A DNA stretch of 64,000 nucleotides, taken from positions 315,979-379,978 of the forward strand of contig NW_004797420.1 in assembly GCF_000002075.1 (NCBI RefSeq). Direction: 5' to 3'. Source of the DNA: Aplysia californica. Lineage: Eukaryota; Mollusca; Gastropoda; Aplysiida; Aplysiidae. The position numbers and the translations under genes were made by a program. This document shows, one piece after another, positions 11,935 to 45,133 of this stretch (positions are counted from its first letter, which is position 1; the number at the start of each line of letters is the position of its first letter). Under the pieces are notes generated by a model. It was not told the DNA's origin, searched no databases, and saw only the letters and a list, made by a program, of their open reading frames with translations.

Positions 11935-13078
11935 CAGACCTGCCACTCTATGAAATCTAAAAATCAGGATGTTAGAGAAAAGAAATCAGGATCTGCTGAA
12001 AAAAATCGGGATCAACGGCAAATCAGTCATAAGGGGTACTGGGGAAGGGGGATCCTGGTTCCCTTTTATAAGGAAAGTACGCAAGAGAAAACTTTTGCAG
12101 GAATAAGTTCACGTTTGGGCCACTAAATAGAGGGAAAACTGAAAGACAGCATTACTCGAGTTGGAGTGGGATAGAGTGGGGGAGCGCAGGTTGCAGTAAA
12201 GCTGAAACTCTCGTTGTCTTGAAAATAGCTGACACATGACTCTAATCATCCACGCAAAAAGCCCGTGTTTTCATACAGTAACAACGTTTGACTTCCACAC
12301 TCAAAGAAAAAAAGATCGCGCCAAGGTTGTTCATTTATTTATTTTTTCTTATTCCTTTATCCTCAATTAGTTGGTTCCACTTGTATCACGGCATGCACTT
12401 TAAGTCCAAGTGTCAAAACAATACCCCCACCCGCTCCCCCCCGTCGTCCTGGTTAAGTCACGAAAAACACCCCGACCAATGCGACCGGTGTGAATGAACT
12501 TTGCTGACCCCGACAGCCGACGGTCCCCGACACACGCGCTACTCACATGAACGAAGTCATGTCACGTGATGCAAATGAGCGTTTGAAAGTTCCACTGACG
12601 GGTCTTGATGATGGGCCCGACTAACCAGAACTCAAGACGAAGCTTGCTTTTAAACCAACGGCAGAACAACAAATAAATTATTCTTAGGCCCATGTCATAA
12701 TTGTTACAGTAATCAGGACACCATCGGAGAATTCTGGGTTATAAAAGCGAAAGTACATCTTAAGCGTATCCAGGTAGGAATTCAAAATCGATACTACATC
12801 AATTTTAGTTGAAATAACGTGCGTGAGTCAACCACTAGATTCGGCATAGATGCTTTAGAAAATAGCGTTCCAAGTTCCTGCCGATAAAAAGTCCAATCGG
12901 TGCTTCCAAGCAAAAGAGATTGCAGAACTTTACATATTTTTTTCTAAGAATCGGACACAACAGACGCAACGACAAAAAATCAGGATACTAGCGATCGAAA
13001 TCAGGAAAATTGGGATGCTTGAGATTTGGGGCAAAAAATCGGGATATCCCGATTAAATCGGGATGAGTGGCAGGTCTG
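11935..13078. mobile_element. Non-autonomous hAT element with TIRs and target-site duplication
   Basis: Begins CAGACCTGCCACTC and ends GAGTGGCAGGTCTG, a perfect 14-base terminal inverted repeat. It is flanked on both sides by GTATGTG (11928-11934 and 13079-13085). Subterminal AATCAGGAT/AATCGGGAT motifs recur near both ends. No coding sequence. CAG-type ends and a 7-8 base duplication are hallmarks of hAT. Confidence 0.88.
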
Positions 13079-13540
13079 GTATGTGTGTTTGTCGATAAAA
13101 ATTATGTTCGCTTTTTTGTATGGTTGTATTATCTGTGCAGCGTTGCTTGTCTATAATATATCTAGATTTATAAGCTGAATTTTCATTTTTCCCCCTTGTT
13201 TATATCGTAAAAATCCATCCACCCTATCTATCTACTAAGAAGGAGAGGGCAGGACACCGGGTGAGAATAAACGCAGCCTTAGATTAGGGTTGCAATATTA
13301 AGGAAACAGAAGAACTACAACAAATCAAAAACTTTTATGTAAACAGGAAGTTTTTCAAGAAAATCATGTGTCCAGCATAACATTTTTTTTTACTGAAAAG
13401 GACCTTTTGTTACAGGCCCAGTTTTTCTTTCTTTCTCTAATTATTTAAAAATCCTTCCCAAACCTGTTAATTTCTCTTGATTCCGGTTTTGTCCTGAGTA
13501 AACTTTAGTAGCCCGTTTTAACCCTACCCAAAGTTTTGAC

Positions 13541-14503
13541 TATGCCAAATTTATCTGTTCCATTTGAAAGGCCTATATCCACTGAGCATTTTGGTACCAT
13601 TCTTTAACCTCTCAGTCAATTTTTAAGAAAATGGTAGTTGTTTAAAATTTGATCAAATTTGTTGAAGTCAGTCACAGGCTGCAACCCCATGTTTGACAGA
13701 CAATAAAAGAGTACCAAGTGCACTAAACATCTCCACATTAACAGAGTACAATCATTATAACAAATATATGGAGCCTAATTTTTTTCAAAACTGTGAGATC
13801 ATTACAAATCAGTATTTTATCACTTCAAACACGATGATCTGTCGTTATTTCGACAAAAACATCGAGCGTTGACCCGGCTGGTGCCGCACCAGCCCCCGCG
13901 GCCAGCGAGTCGGAGTATACTGTAGTGTACCCCACGTGCAGGGTCACATGCTTTCCAAGTCTCAGGGAAGGATTGATGTTAAATCATTCCAAACTGATTA
14001 CTTTATTTTAATAGAAAATAAATTGATCTCTTTATTGACACCTTTTTTAAGCCAGTATTTTACATATTTTGTGTAAAAAATGATCTTTAAACATTTTGAC
14101 AGCATTTTTAAAAGCTTTCTATTTAAACGCCATAGGCCAAATATATACCACGGGAAAGCCCGTTTAGAGCTCTACAGTTCTCTGCCAATGAAAAGACGGT
14201 ATTTAATCATCGCTCGTTCCGCGAAGCATTTGAATGCACGCGTGTCAATTTTTTAACCGGCCGACCACGCATTCCGACCGCGAGGGGCTTCGCTTTCGTC
14301 GGTAATTCTCCAGCTCCTAATAATCGGACATGTAAACAACTTACACCATTGTAACGAGGAAAAGCTGAACTTTTACAAGGTGTACGGCATTTGGTGTTTT
14401 ATAGCGAAAGAGCAAAGAAACAGCGATCGGAATTACCCCGATTTCACCGATACCACGCGGTCGGAAGGACGCGAGGCCGTGTTTACGCTACCTAATATAA
14501 GAA
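13541..14503 (+). repeat. Left copy of a 960-base repeat (inverted pair around YARS2 exon 13)
   Basis: Starts TATGCCAAATTTATCTG and ends CGCTACCTA. The reverse complement of 15709-16676 matches along the whole length at roughly 85-90% by eye, including the CpG-rich core at 13855-13970 and the reading FIAKEQRNSDRNYPDFTDTT near the end. Flanks carry no clear long duplication; a TA at both outer ends is possible. Confidence 0.88.
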
Positions 14504-14518
14504 ATGCAGCCTCTGTGA

Positions 14519-14697
14519 AGTCAGCATCAAGTCTTATTCTTAAGACTTTTTTTGGCCAGCCCCCTTTGGAGGGTGCAGTGAGGAATGCAGAGGTCTTCTT
14601 CACCAACTTTTTGGTTGAACACAACCTCAACCTTGATGCTGCAGATCACGCAGGGCAGCTGTTCAGGGCCATGTTCCTCGACAGCACACACGAGGTT
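14519..14697 (+). pseudogene. hAT-like transposase N-terminal region fragment
   Basis: Read after an AAATGCAG that could serve as acceptor: SVKSASSLILKTFFGQPPL, then EGAVRNAEVFFTNFLVEHNL and NLDAADHAGQLFRAMFLDST. The AEVFFTNFLVEHNL...ADHAGxLFRxMFxDS pattern is the segment that follows the BED finger in hAT-like proteins. Stops after THEV. It begins about 15 bases beyond the left 960-base repeat. Confidence 0.6.
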
Positions 14698-14717
14698 TGA
14701 ATGTACGGGGGGGGGGT

Positions 14718-14785
14718 AGGTGTGTGTGTGTGTGTGTGTGTATGAGAGAGAGAGAGACAGAGAGAGACAGAGAGAGAGAGAGTGC
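14718..14785. repeat. Compound (GT)n / (GAGA)n microsatellite
   Basis: G-run, then about eleven GT units, then AGAGAGACAGAGAGAG-type repeats. Confidence 0.9.
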
Positions 14786-15355
14786 GGGGAGGGCCATAAT
14801 ATCAATATCAATCCAACACCTATTTAGGATTATACCAACCCATGTCCAAGTTGCCCACACCACGTGTTGGAACTGCCCCATGTGGGGGTTGAAGTTGCAC
14901 CAGCCCCTGTTGAATTGCCTCATGTGGATGAATGTCACAATACAGTGATTAGTTGAAAATTCAGAACACAAATAGAGTAAAGAACATTGTAATCAAAAAG
15001 CAGAATGGCTGCTTTACAACATTGGAGCAAGATCATAGGTTTTCTTTCATTCAGTATGAAACAGTATCGGTTACTTTTGCTGCCCGACATGAGCCTGTCA
15101 AAGTTGCCTCAAGCTACCCTTGTGATGACTCTTGAGAGATAATGCAGACAAACACTAAATACAAGACCAGCGAAATCACATCAGCATATATCACCTCCAT
15201 CCACCAACAACAACAACATATCACCTCCATCCACATCCAGCTAACCCTCTTCCTGTGGCCAGTCATTCATATCAACAGAGTCCCTTTCCTGCTTGTTGGA
15301 TGAAGAGGTCACTTTGTTCGGTCGAAGGAAAAGAGATGGAACACCCCTCCAGCCC

Positions 15356-36449
<21,094 letters not shown>

Positions 36450-36909
36450 GGAACATCATGTTGGGTCAGTCGCTTGACGTATAATCTGTATCGATGTGTT
36501 TTGCATGGTAAAATTTCACACTTGCGGCTAACTGCAGCTCGTCAGCCATGCTTCACTAATTGGTTACAAAGTTTCAGGTATACGTTAATAACATTTCGAA
36601 ATTCCGGTAGTGATGTTTGAAATTGAAACATAGTAAACGCAAAGACAAAATCAATAATACATGCGAAAATTGGCGTAAAGACGCTGGAAGATTACCCCTC
36701 CCCCTCCCCTGGGAGCGATAAACAATGCGCAGAAGAGATAAGCAGCAGCATCATCAGAGCACCGCATCATATCACATTACCAGTATTCCTGGAAAAATAT
36801 CACACCAACCAAAGCGTCGTGTCATCAAAGATTCTCTACACACGATCTTTGGCACCATGCAGTCGGCTATATTTAAATGTAGTTACGTGATCGGAGGTGT
36901 ATCCCTATC

Positions 36910-36917
36910 TGACGTCA
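36910..36917. promoter_or_regulatory. CRE palindrome upstream of YARS2
   Basis: Perfect TGACGTCA about 460 bases upstream of the YARS2 start codon, followed within four bases by AAGATGGCC, a YY1-like core. Both are common in promoters of housekeeping and mitochondrial genes. No TATA box is evident. The transcription start is not visible. Confidence 0.4.
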
Positions 36918-39339
36918 CACAAGATGGCCACTTTACCTAAAAATAGTTTGCGTCGTTTTACGTTCAGTCGCAGGTAAAAAAATACAGCTGGCCCGTCGAT
37001 CAGTATTCGTTTGGAGCAGACCTAAGAGAAACTTTAAAGCCATTATTCTCAAAACTTTGTTTCCGCATCCTACCTGACAAAATTACCCAGATCTCCCAAA
37101 GTGCTGAAGCTATCTTAAAATTTGTTTAAAGCATGTAGATTTAGATCTAGATCTAGTTCAGAGATTAGTTCTGTATCAGAAGATGCAATAAAATGCACTT
37201 TCTCAAACGCATGATAGGGTATTTTCACCAGGCACACACTTAGGATTCTCCATAGCCCCTCAACTTCAACTGTCTGGGACTGGGGATGACATTGGTCCGG
37301 AATTGTATCCCTTTCAACTCTGTTCAACTTTACTTTCAGCCCACGTTGGCCCTGAAAGATACGCTCAGAGCAGCTCACCTCTTAACTTATCTAAAGTGTG
37401 CGAATGGAGGTGTAACACATTTATAATAATTACGCCTTCAACCCACTGTTTTCTTATAGGCTAATACAATATTGAACCTGTGTAAGACGGCCAATAATTA
37501 CTATAAAGGAGAAAAGTGGCCGTATAATACAGGTGGCCATCTTAGGCAGGACTGATCAAGATGAAGAAAATAAACCATTCCTTTCTGAGGACCCAACCGA
37601 AGGTAGCCGCGGTGTTGTTGTCATTGTTGTCGTTTTCGCTGGGGTTTTTTTTTCTTTTGTTGCTGCTTTTGTGCAAGGGTGACAATAAAATGAAATATGT
37701 GTCAGACAAGGAGGACCGAGTGCTATGGTAAAACAAACACGTGGGTCGTCACCATTCGGAGAACGAGCGACTCTTCTGTCACAAGTTCATGTTGACATCC
37801 ATTGTTACTTTGTTACAGACTGGGTAAACAGTGACCTCTCATCTCACTTACAATTTGTTTATGAGTTCTGGGCGGGCTTTTATGGGTTATGAGGGATCAC
37901 ACGCTTACCTCACCAGCAGCTGAAAATGTATGTGTTACCTATTGGTCAACAGTGGGAGGGGCCTATAGACCTCTATGCAACATGATCCGTTGGAGGGAAT
38001 ACCTGAATCTAACAATAACGACAGGGAAAAGGATTATTACAGCCTGCCCACAACGCCAGGGGCCTATGCACAATTTATGACAAAACGTAATGGAGTCACT
38101 AAGGTGGCCCTCTAAGACAGGTGTTATCAGGCGCGGTTCGTCCATAGAGCACGGTCGTGCAGTGCCGCCCAAAATGTTTTAATGTTCTATGACGTAAAGC
38201 ACAATAAAATAAAAGACGCCAGAAACAAACATTAGCCGTAAAACATCTACTATGCCATGCCTAAGTTCATGCACTGTATCTAAACATAACAGGATAGTCA
38301 ACAGTGGAAACCTGACCTATAAATCGCTCTTTAGGATAACCAAAGCGATGACGACACTTGTAGAGAGTTTGGCGGTACATTAATATTAATAAGACGGCAC
38401 ATCTCAAATGTGCTCCAGCCGAATAGCGCCGAAACAGCCCACAGTAGGCAATCTAAAATTAAACATCATAGACTGTGCACTATTCCATGCCAAAATTATG
38501 TGGGCCCCAGAGCAATCCAGCGGAGTGCTCAAGTGAATTGTGATTGGTTCATTGTCTTGTCGCTATTTTAAGTGACTCTGTGACCGTGAACCTGAGGGAG
38601 GTGAACGTGACATACTTAAGTCCCCGTCCTTTGAGTTGTGCTTTTGAACAGTTTTGCAGTGGAGTGGTGAAAGGTATTACTTGAGAGTTCAGTTCTAATG
38701 CAGGATGAATGAAATTGACGTTTAGCTAACAGATTTAGTTCTAGAAGTCAAAGCCACAAGTAAAAAGAATGAAAATAAAAGCACACAAAGGTTTTCCTTC
38801 ACCAACCCAAAATCCTAAAATTATACACCATCCCATTTACTCTGCCCTTGATTATCTTCAGCCTAAGGTAGCTTAAATGTGCACGCCCACTTTTTAGACC
38901 CACGAGCCGCCTCTGGGTGTTATTGCTTGATGTGATAGGGCATCATAGGGGTTGTGTGTTAAAATATGGTGACCGCTGCCGCGTTGGAAGGTGACCGTTT
39001 TACAGTTAGAAAAAACGCAAGGGGGGAAATGGAAAGTAGCCATTTGTATAGGTGGCTGTCAGGGCAGGTTCGACTGTAGCCTAAAGATAAAATTCACTCA
39101 ATCACCGTCACCGAGATTCAAGAACACAATAGATCGAATAACAAAAAATCAAAATGAAATCAGAAAAATGGGACTAGCGGTGATCTTGTAGTTCCGTCGT
39201 TAAAGTCGACGATCCATTTGTTTACATCAAGAGAAGAAATCCAGAAGTCTTGAGTCTTGAAGACCAAATACTATTGAATTAGGCTACACAAAGAGCAGGG
39301 ATGCAACCTAACTGCAAAACATCAAATTAGGATAAAATT

Positions 39340-39418
39340 CAGGGGGGCATGCCCCCCTGAACCCCCCCACCTCCATATTTTTATTAGGTCAGGGGGGCAA
39401 GCCCCCCTGAAACCCCCC
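39340..39418. repeat. Two direct copies of a G/C palindrome
   Basis: TCAGGGGGGCATGCCCCCCT then GAACCCCCC, and 30 bases later TCAGGGGGGCAAGCCCCCCT then GAAACCCCCC. Each copy can fold into a strong GC hairpin. Confidence 0.8.
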
Positions 39419-40615
39419 TTCTCTTGACTTTAACCAAAGATAGTTATGTACTATCATTGCTTTAACGAACGAAACTACAAAATCGCCGGACTCTAGCCTT
39501 GGGCCTCGACTGGCTGGGTAGGCCTTGCACTTGTGTGGTATTAGACATTCCCATCCTCTCTCCCCCCATAAACAACCTTCCTTTAAGTAAAAAAAAAAAA
39601 TTACCGAAATCTCCATGCCGTGAACGCAAAGTCAATGCCCTTTGAGACGAGTTTCCAGGAACGCTCTATGAGCGCTGCCATATTTCATGTGCTCACAAGC
39701 AAAGCTAAAGCTAAAGTTGTTATCGGACTTGCTAAGAAAAGTTTTAAGATTGTCCAGTCGTTTTTTATTCCCAATTTTGCTGTTAAAAAATCCGGCAAAT
39801 AGAATATATTTTTCAAAATTATGACAGAATGTATTTGTTATTATGGTTTGGCTTTAAAAAATGTTTTGTCCGTTTGAAAAGATTCGTTTGTAACACTGTA
39901 ATTCTGGGGCTGTTTTCATGTGTTTCTTTTCCTGAACTCCACAACAATCACTGGAGTACTACAGAACAATTGGCTATCAGCTGATAAAAACTCCGAGGTA
40001 GTGACCCAGGCCTAATTTAGTGTCAAGCATCGAGTAAAGAATTTTGTTATTAGCGAGCAGCGTTTTCTTGAATACCGAAAACTTTTGACTCTGTAGCTTC
40101 CATGCTCTTCTATGCCCTCTGATCTCTTACTTTCTTTTTTAAACTCGGTTACTGACAAGATCTAGCAGTAGCAGACGGATCAGGAAGGTGACGAGTCTTC
40201 CACTTCCACTTTTATTTTTATAACGTATAATAACGTATAAAGTTGGTAGGCCTATGGTTGCAAGTTTTTAGCGTGCATTCTAAGATGTGAGCTCTTGTCC
40301 AAAGTTGTTATGGTGTGGAAATTAGGAGGGCCTTTCTTATGATTATGTTATGAACCAGTTGCAAAATATTCACCTCACCCTGTCCCTGTTGCCAGTGTTG
40401 CAGGTGCTTCTGCCCCTTCTCAGCTCTTTGAGGAGTGCTGTGCTCTGTTCGTCTTTTTTGCTGCCATTGCCGCACAATAATGCGAGATACCTTGTTTGTT
40501 ACTACTACACTAAAAGAACTAATAGACTAGTTGATGTTTCACTCAAGTGAACATGTTTTTTAGCATTCATTAGTGCATCAATTGGAATTTTAGTTACTGT
40601 ACTAGATTCTATATG

Positions 40616-41324
40616 CAGTGGAATCCTGTTATAAGGAGAGGGAGGGGACCGTAGCAAAATGTCCGTTATAGCAGGATTCTCGCTAGAATAAGGGATCCAG
40701 TAATTAATAAATTCAAGGGAAACTGTAAAGTAGGCCTAATCTATGAGTTTGGTGTTTAGTTTATTTCCTTTTGATTTCCCCCCTGATGATGATTTAGTTT
40801 CAACGTGACCTTACTCACCCGCTGTGTTTTCCCCCACCCCACCACACCCTGTGGTGCATTCCGTCAACTTGCGTACGTCACACATTCGCTCCAACCATCA
40901 CATTTCTGTGACCTCTCCATCCCTGCATCAGAGAAGTGAGAGGCATGGTAGGCCCTGATAATCTAAACTAGGCTTACACTGGCCTATCACGCGATGCGTT
41001 CTGCTTGTCTCCGCATGCCACACACTCCCTACTCAGTCGCTCTTCTAGCCTTCATTGTTGACACACATCGGCTCTCCCATTCTTTGTTTCGCTAGATCAC
41101 CAACAAGTTTCTCAACTGGCGAGGTTTTATATTATGTATAAGTGGCCTATGCACTGTGCATAGCAGCAGCAATATTCCGCTATAACCGACTGGCATGTTT
41201 GTCCGATAGCGCATAGCAGTAATTTATTTACAAAGGTAAAGAAGAGAAAAAAACAGGGTTTTAGAAAGTGTCTTTATAACAGACTTCTCGTTTTTTCCGG
41301 ACTCGTTATAAATGGACTCTACTG
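40616..41324. mobile_element. TA-site inverted-repeat element (mariner/pogo-like MITE)
   Basis: Starts CAGTGGAATCCTGTTATAAG and ends CTTATAAATGGACTCTACTG-like sequence (exactly CGTTATAAATGGACTCTACTG shortened here to its last bases GGACTCTACTG). Flanked by TA or similar. Motifs CGTTATAGCAGGATTC and TTATAACAGACTTCTCG recur inward. No transposase. Confidence 0.65.
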
Positions 41325-41652
41325 TACTAGTTTCTGTGCTCGACATGATTTCTTTCATGTCTCAGTCTCCAGGTCCCCTTTTCTCTGTTTGTGATGCTAT
41401 CATGTCCATTAAATTAATGTTGTTGCCTCCTTTGGTCTGAACTTTTGGGAATCTCACAGAGTGTACTCATGTCACAGTTCTCAGTTAGTCTTGTTAACTA
41501 GATCTAGAAGCTTCGTATAGTAGTAATTTTGTACAAATTCATTTAAAGGTGTATGAAAACCGGTTCTTCCAAAACACCCTCACCACTGATCTGTGAACTG
41601 TCTTGTCACCCCCCACCCCATCCCAATGAAAAAGCAAAATAAATCAGCCAAT

Positions 41653-41752
41653 NNNNNNNNNNNNNNNNNNNNNNNNNNNNNNNNNNNNNNNNNNNNNNNN
41701 NNNNNNNNNNNNNNNNNNNNNNNNNNNNNNNNNNNNNNNNNNNNNNNNNNNN
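41653..41752. other. Assembly gap (100 N)
   Basis: Exactly 100 undetermined bases, the conventional size for an unsized scaffold gap. CT-rich sequence follows on the right. Confidence 1.
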
Positions 41753-42243
41753 CACTCTCCACTCTCCCCTCTCCCCTCTCCCCTCTTCCCTCTTTACTCT
41801 CCAGGATCCATGAAAGGGTCTGCCTGCTGATCGTGCCAGCGGTCCGACCTTGTGTCCTTGGGAAAGGCACTTTACACGAACTTCCCACTTGGCTAGGTCC
41901 TCTCGGAGACGGACGTTAAACTAGGAGGTCCCGCCACTTAAATAACCTACTAGTGTTGATAGGGGCGTTAAACCCATATCATTTTACCATAATTTTTTTT
42001 TTATCGTGCCAGTTATCAGCTGGTTGGACATATTATTCTTCTGGCTTTTCCACGCAGGTTGCGGTCTCTCCCCGACCCTCCAGAGACACCCACCAGCTTC
42101 CCTTAGTCTATTAAACTGTGACGTCATAATCTGCAATAGACACATTGTTAAGAACGTATCTGAAGAATGGAAAGAAGGAGGGGGTGTGTTTTTTGTTTAT
42201 AGTGCAGAATTGTTCTGACATGAACCAAGCCCTTTGTTGAACT

Positions 42244-42315
42244 ATGGCATCGGAGGGAGAGGTCCCCAGATCAGGAGGGGTTGAGCCATCTAGAGATCAT
42301 GTTTCTCAGCCAGAG
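42244..42315 (+). CDS. Uncharacterised membrane protein, exon 1 (probable start)
   Basis: ATG with G at +4 encodes MASEGEVPRSGGVEPSRDHV and SQPE, a polar disordered N-terminus. The donor GTTTGT is weak, but the phase-0 end joins exon 2 directly. No upstream in-frame coding exon was seen. An untranslated or further 5' exon is possible. Confidence 0.6.
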
Positions 42316-45067
42316 GTTTGTGATGGTGTTTACTCTAGTTTTTTTTTGTTTATAGATCTAGTTAAATAATAATTTTATGTTCTCATTCTCATACATTTTT
42401 GGTTTAAAAGCAGTACACATATAGATCTATGTATTTAAATATTCACATCATTGATAATTTAAAAAATTCTAAATGGTGTTCTTAGGTGCTATACTATACA
42501 TTGCTTTGTTATCAAGGAGGGTTGACATATTTTTTGTTGAAGTATACTTTTCAGGGACTAATATTCCAAATGCTATCAGCTCTTTTATGTTCTGTATTTT
42601 TGTTTGTTTTAGTAGAGGTTTTACGGTGCTTGCAACTGCATAAAAGGTCATATGAGCGCCAAGGGATGGGAGAAGTTAGTACAGGGAGTCAGACTTACTC
42701 TGCTCACCTCTCTAGCTTCAACAGCATTAAGTCTGCTTCGACTATCAAGGCACCCTGGAAATAGCAGGTCACAAGAGTGTGACAAACATACAAAAGAAGT
42801 AGAGGATTATAAATGTCTATAGTAAGGCTTAGGAAAGAAAAAGCAGCAGTTCCCTGTTGTAGTTCAGGCACAGTTATGAGCATGACATTACACTTGTGGG
42901 ATCTACCCTTTTACAATTCTACTGTGCATTGGAACGAGAAATGTCCCCCCTTTAGGAATGGCCTTAAGATGCTTCAATTAGTGGCACCGCCCTGTGAGAT
43001 ATGTTCTGTATACAGTTAAAATTATAAATTGCTATATAAGAGGGTCATGCATTGTTGAGGAAAAAAATGGCAGCATGAGACAGGTGACCATTATACTCTA
43101 ACGCAGTGTCAATATGATGTAAAAATGGGAGGGAGGAAAAGGGAAGGGGGCGTTTGTACAGGTGATTGTCTTCAGATGGCCATTAGAGGCAAATCTTGAT
43201 ATACATCCATTTTAATGGTGTGCTCTTGATGTCTGACTATGGGTATTTGGTACTCACCTTTTGGGACTCGAAAACGTAATGAATGGTAGACTAGGGGGTT
43301 GAGTAAGTTGTTTGGAGGTGCTGTGATATTATTTTTGCCTCTTTAGGTTTAAAATTAAATGATATAGATGCTAGTGCTGAAAGAAGGAAAGAGAGAAAGA
43401 ACAATGTCAGTGTGAAAGCACAAATCCAAAGGTATTAATACGTATTTATAGAATGTCATGCTTGTTTTTGTGCATGCCAGTGTTGGCTTTGTTCATCGTA
43501 TTGAACTATGACCCTTGTCAAGCTCCTAGAGGTGTCGTGGTTGTCATCAACAGTGATCGAACAAGTTTACAAACTCAGAAAACGTAAGCAGTTTATTAGA
43601 TGCATTAGTGGAAAGATCAAACAGAGAGTTGTAACTCAGTCTCTGTGTTATCACAATGATCTTTAAAGTGCAACTAAATGTATTGAATGTAGTGGGAGTT
43701 TTTTTCAAGTAATGAAAAAATGTATGTTGTTGGTTGAATGTTTTTACTCAGCTGAGCCCTGTGAGCGTCATTAGACTGGCTATTTGTAAAGAAATACCCC
43801 TGTAAGGATACATGGTTAAGATTGTGCTGAGAGCATACCCTTGTTAGCATTGTGTTGAGCTTTATAGACACACTCTTTCTGTGGATCAAGTCACATGTCA
43901 CACACCTGCAGATGTATGTTGTAGATTCAAAGCCAGTGGAGCACTCACATAGAACAATTACAACAATAATGGGCAGGGCTACGAAAAAAACCCAACTTGT
44001 TTGAGCAGTATGATAATAATGATGTTATTATAGAGGCCAGAGCTCTTATTTTCACATCCACCTCAGATTGCCAAATCAAATGATTGGGCAGGGAAAACTC
44101 TGCAGAGAACTTAGGAATATTTTAAGAAAACATCATGTTGTGGATGTAGCCCAGGGTCACTGACTGTGCAGTCTAGCAAAATACTCATTGAACTAACTAA
44201 GTGCACAAATAGAAAGGTGTAGGATGTTCTTTACATAGTAGGGGAGACACCATTCAACCCAAATTTGTTCTTCACTTTCAAGTCATCACAATTGGCATAA
44301 CATTTTTGTTTCAGAGTGAACCACTTCAGTTCAACGTCGATGAAGACAGTCTGTCACCAGATGCTGCCAAGGTTGTCAGCTCTATCAAACAGGTGAGAAA
44401 CCCTCTGTTTGTTTGTCTCTCATACTTTCCCAGTATTTAGTCCTGTCAGTGCTAACCAGCAGACAAGATTGAAGTGTTGCTGGCTTCCCTATGTGTTGAT
44501 TGGGACATGAAACATACAATCATTACAATCTCAATCATGACAATCTCCATCATTACAATCATTTGCGTATATCTTTCCTCCTGGAACCCCTCTCATTGCT
44601 GACTGCCACTGTGTTCGAGAACTGCATGCTACAGCAGAATCTGCATGGATGAAAAGCAGTGTACAGATAGGATGTATCCTAATGTACTCTATTACATATC
44701 CACAAGAAATCAGATTTTCCCAAATGTACGCACATGTAGCATTCGATCCAATCCCATCATTTAGTTTTTTGTAGATAAAGTTATGTTTCTTCCCAGCTGG
44801 CAGAGTCAGTGTTGTTCCACTGGAGGTCTTTCCCCATCGTCCTCCCGGACTCCATCACCGAGAGGAGAGCGGCTGAAGCTTTGAGTGGCAACGGAGAGAA
44901 CCCTGTGAGGATTGTTACTTTGTCGTTTTTTCATCAGTTTGCTGTAATGCTGTTACCTATGTCATCAATATGTGACAGAATTAACATGTTTTGAGAGGCA
45001 TTTAGGTAAAAATATGTGCAGGTGCAGGGGAGGGGTGGTAATGTAAGGAAGGAGAGAGAGAGAGGGG

Positions 45068-45133
<66 letters not shown>

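Larger units (their letters stand above)
36450..40615. other. Intergenic region between two divergent genes
   Basis: AT-rich with MITE-like fragments at 37476-37556, 38090-38130 and 38985-39080, and the palindromic pair at 39340-39418. A short plus-strand frame at 39620-39802 ends KSFKIVQSFFIPNFAVKKSG, which resembles transposase N-termini, but no family can be assigned. No gene is supported. Confidence 0.5.

Noticed and set aside
14527-14971. Minus-strand frames rich in Leu/Ser/His/Thr
   Set aside because: Shadows of the GT/GA microsatellite and of the hAT fragment on the other strand.
36725-36940. Plus-strand 71-codon frame upstream of YARS2
   Set aside because: No recognisable similarity, and it overlaps the likely YARS2 promoter.
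41580-41919. Frames crossing the N run
   Set aside because: They are only open because the gap is translated as unknown residues.
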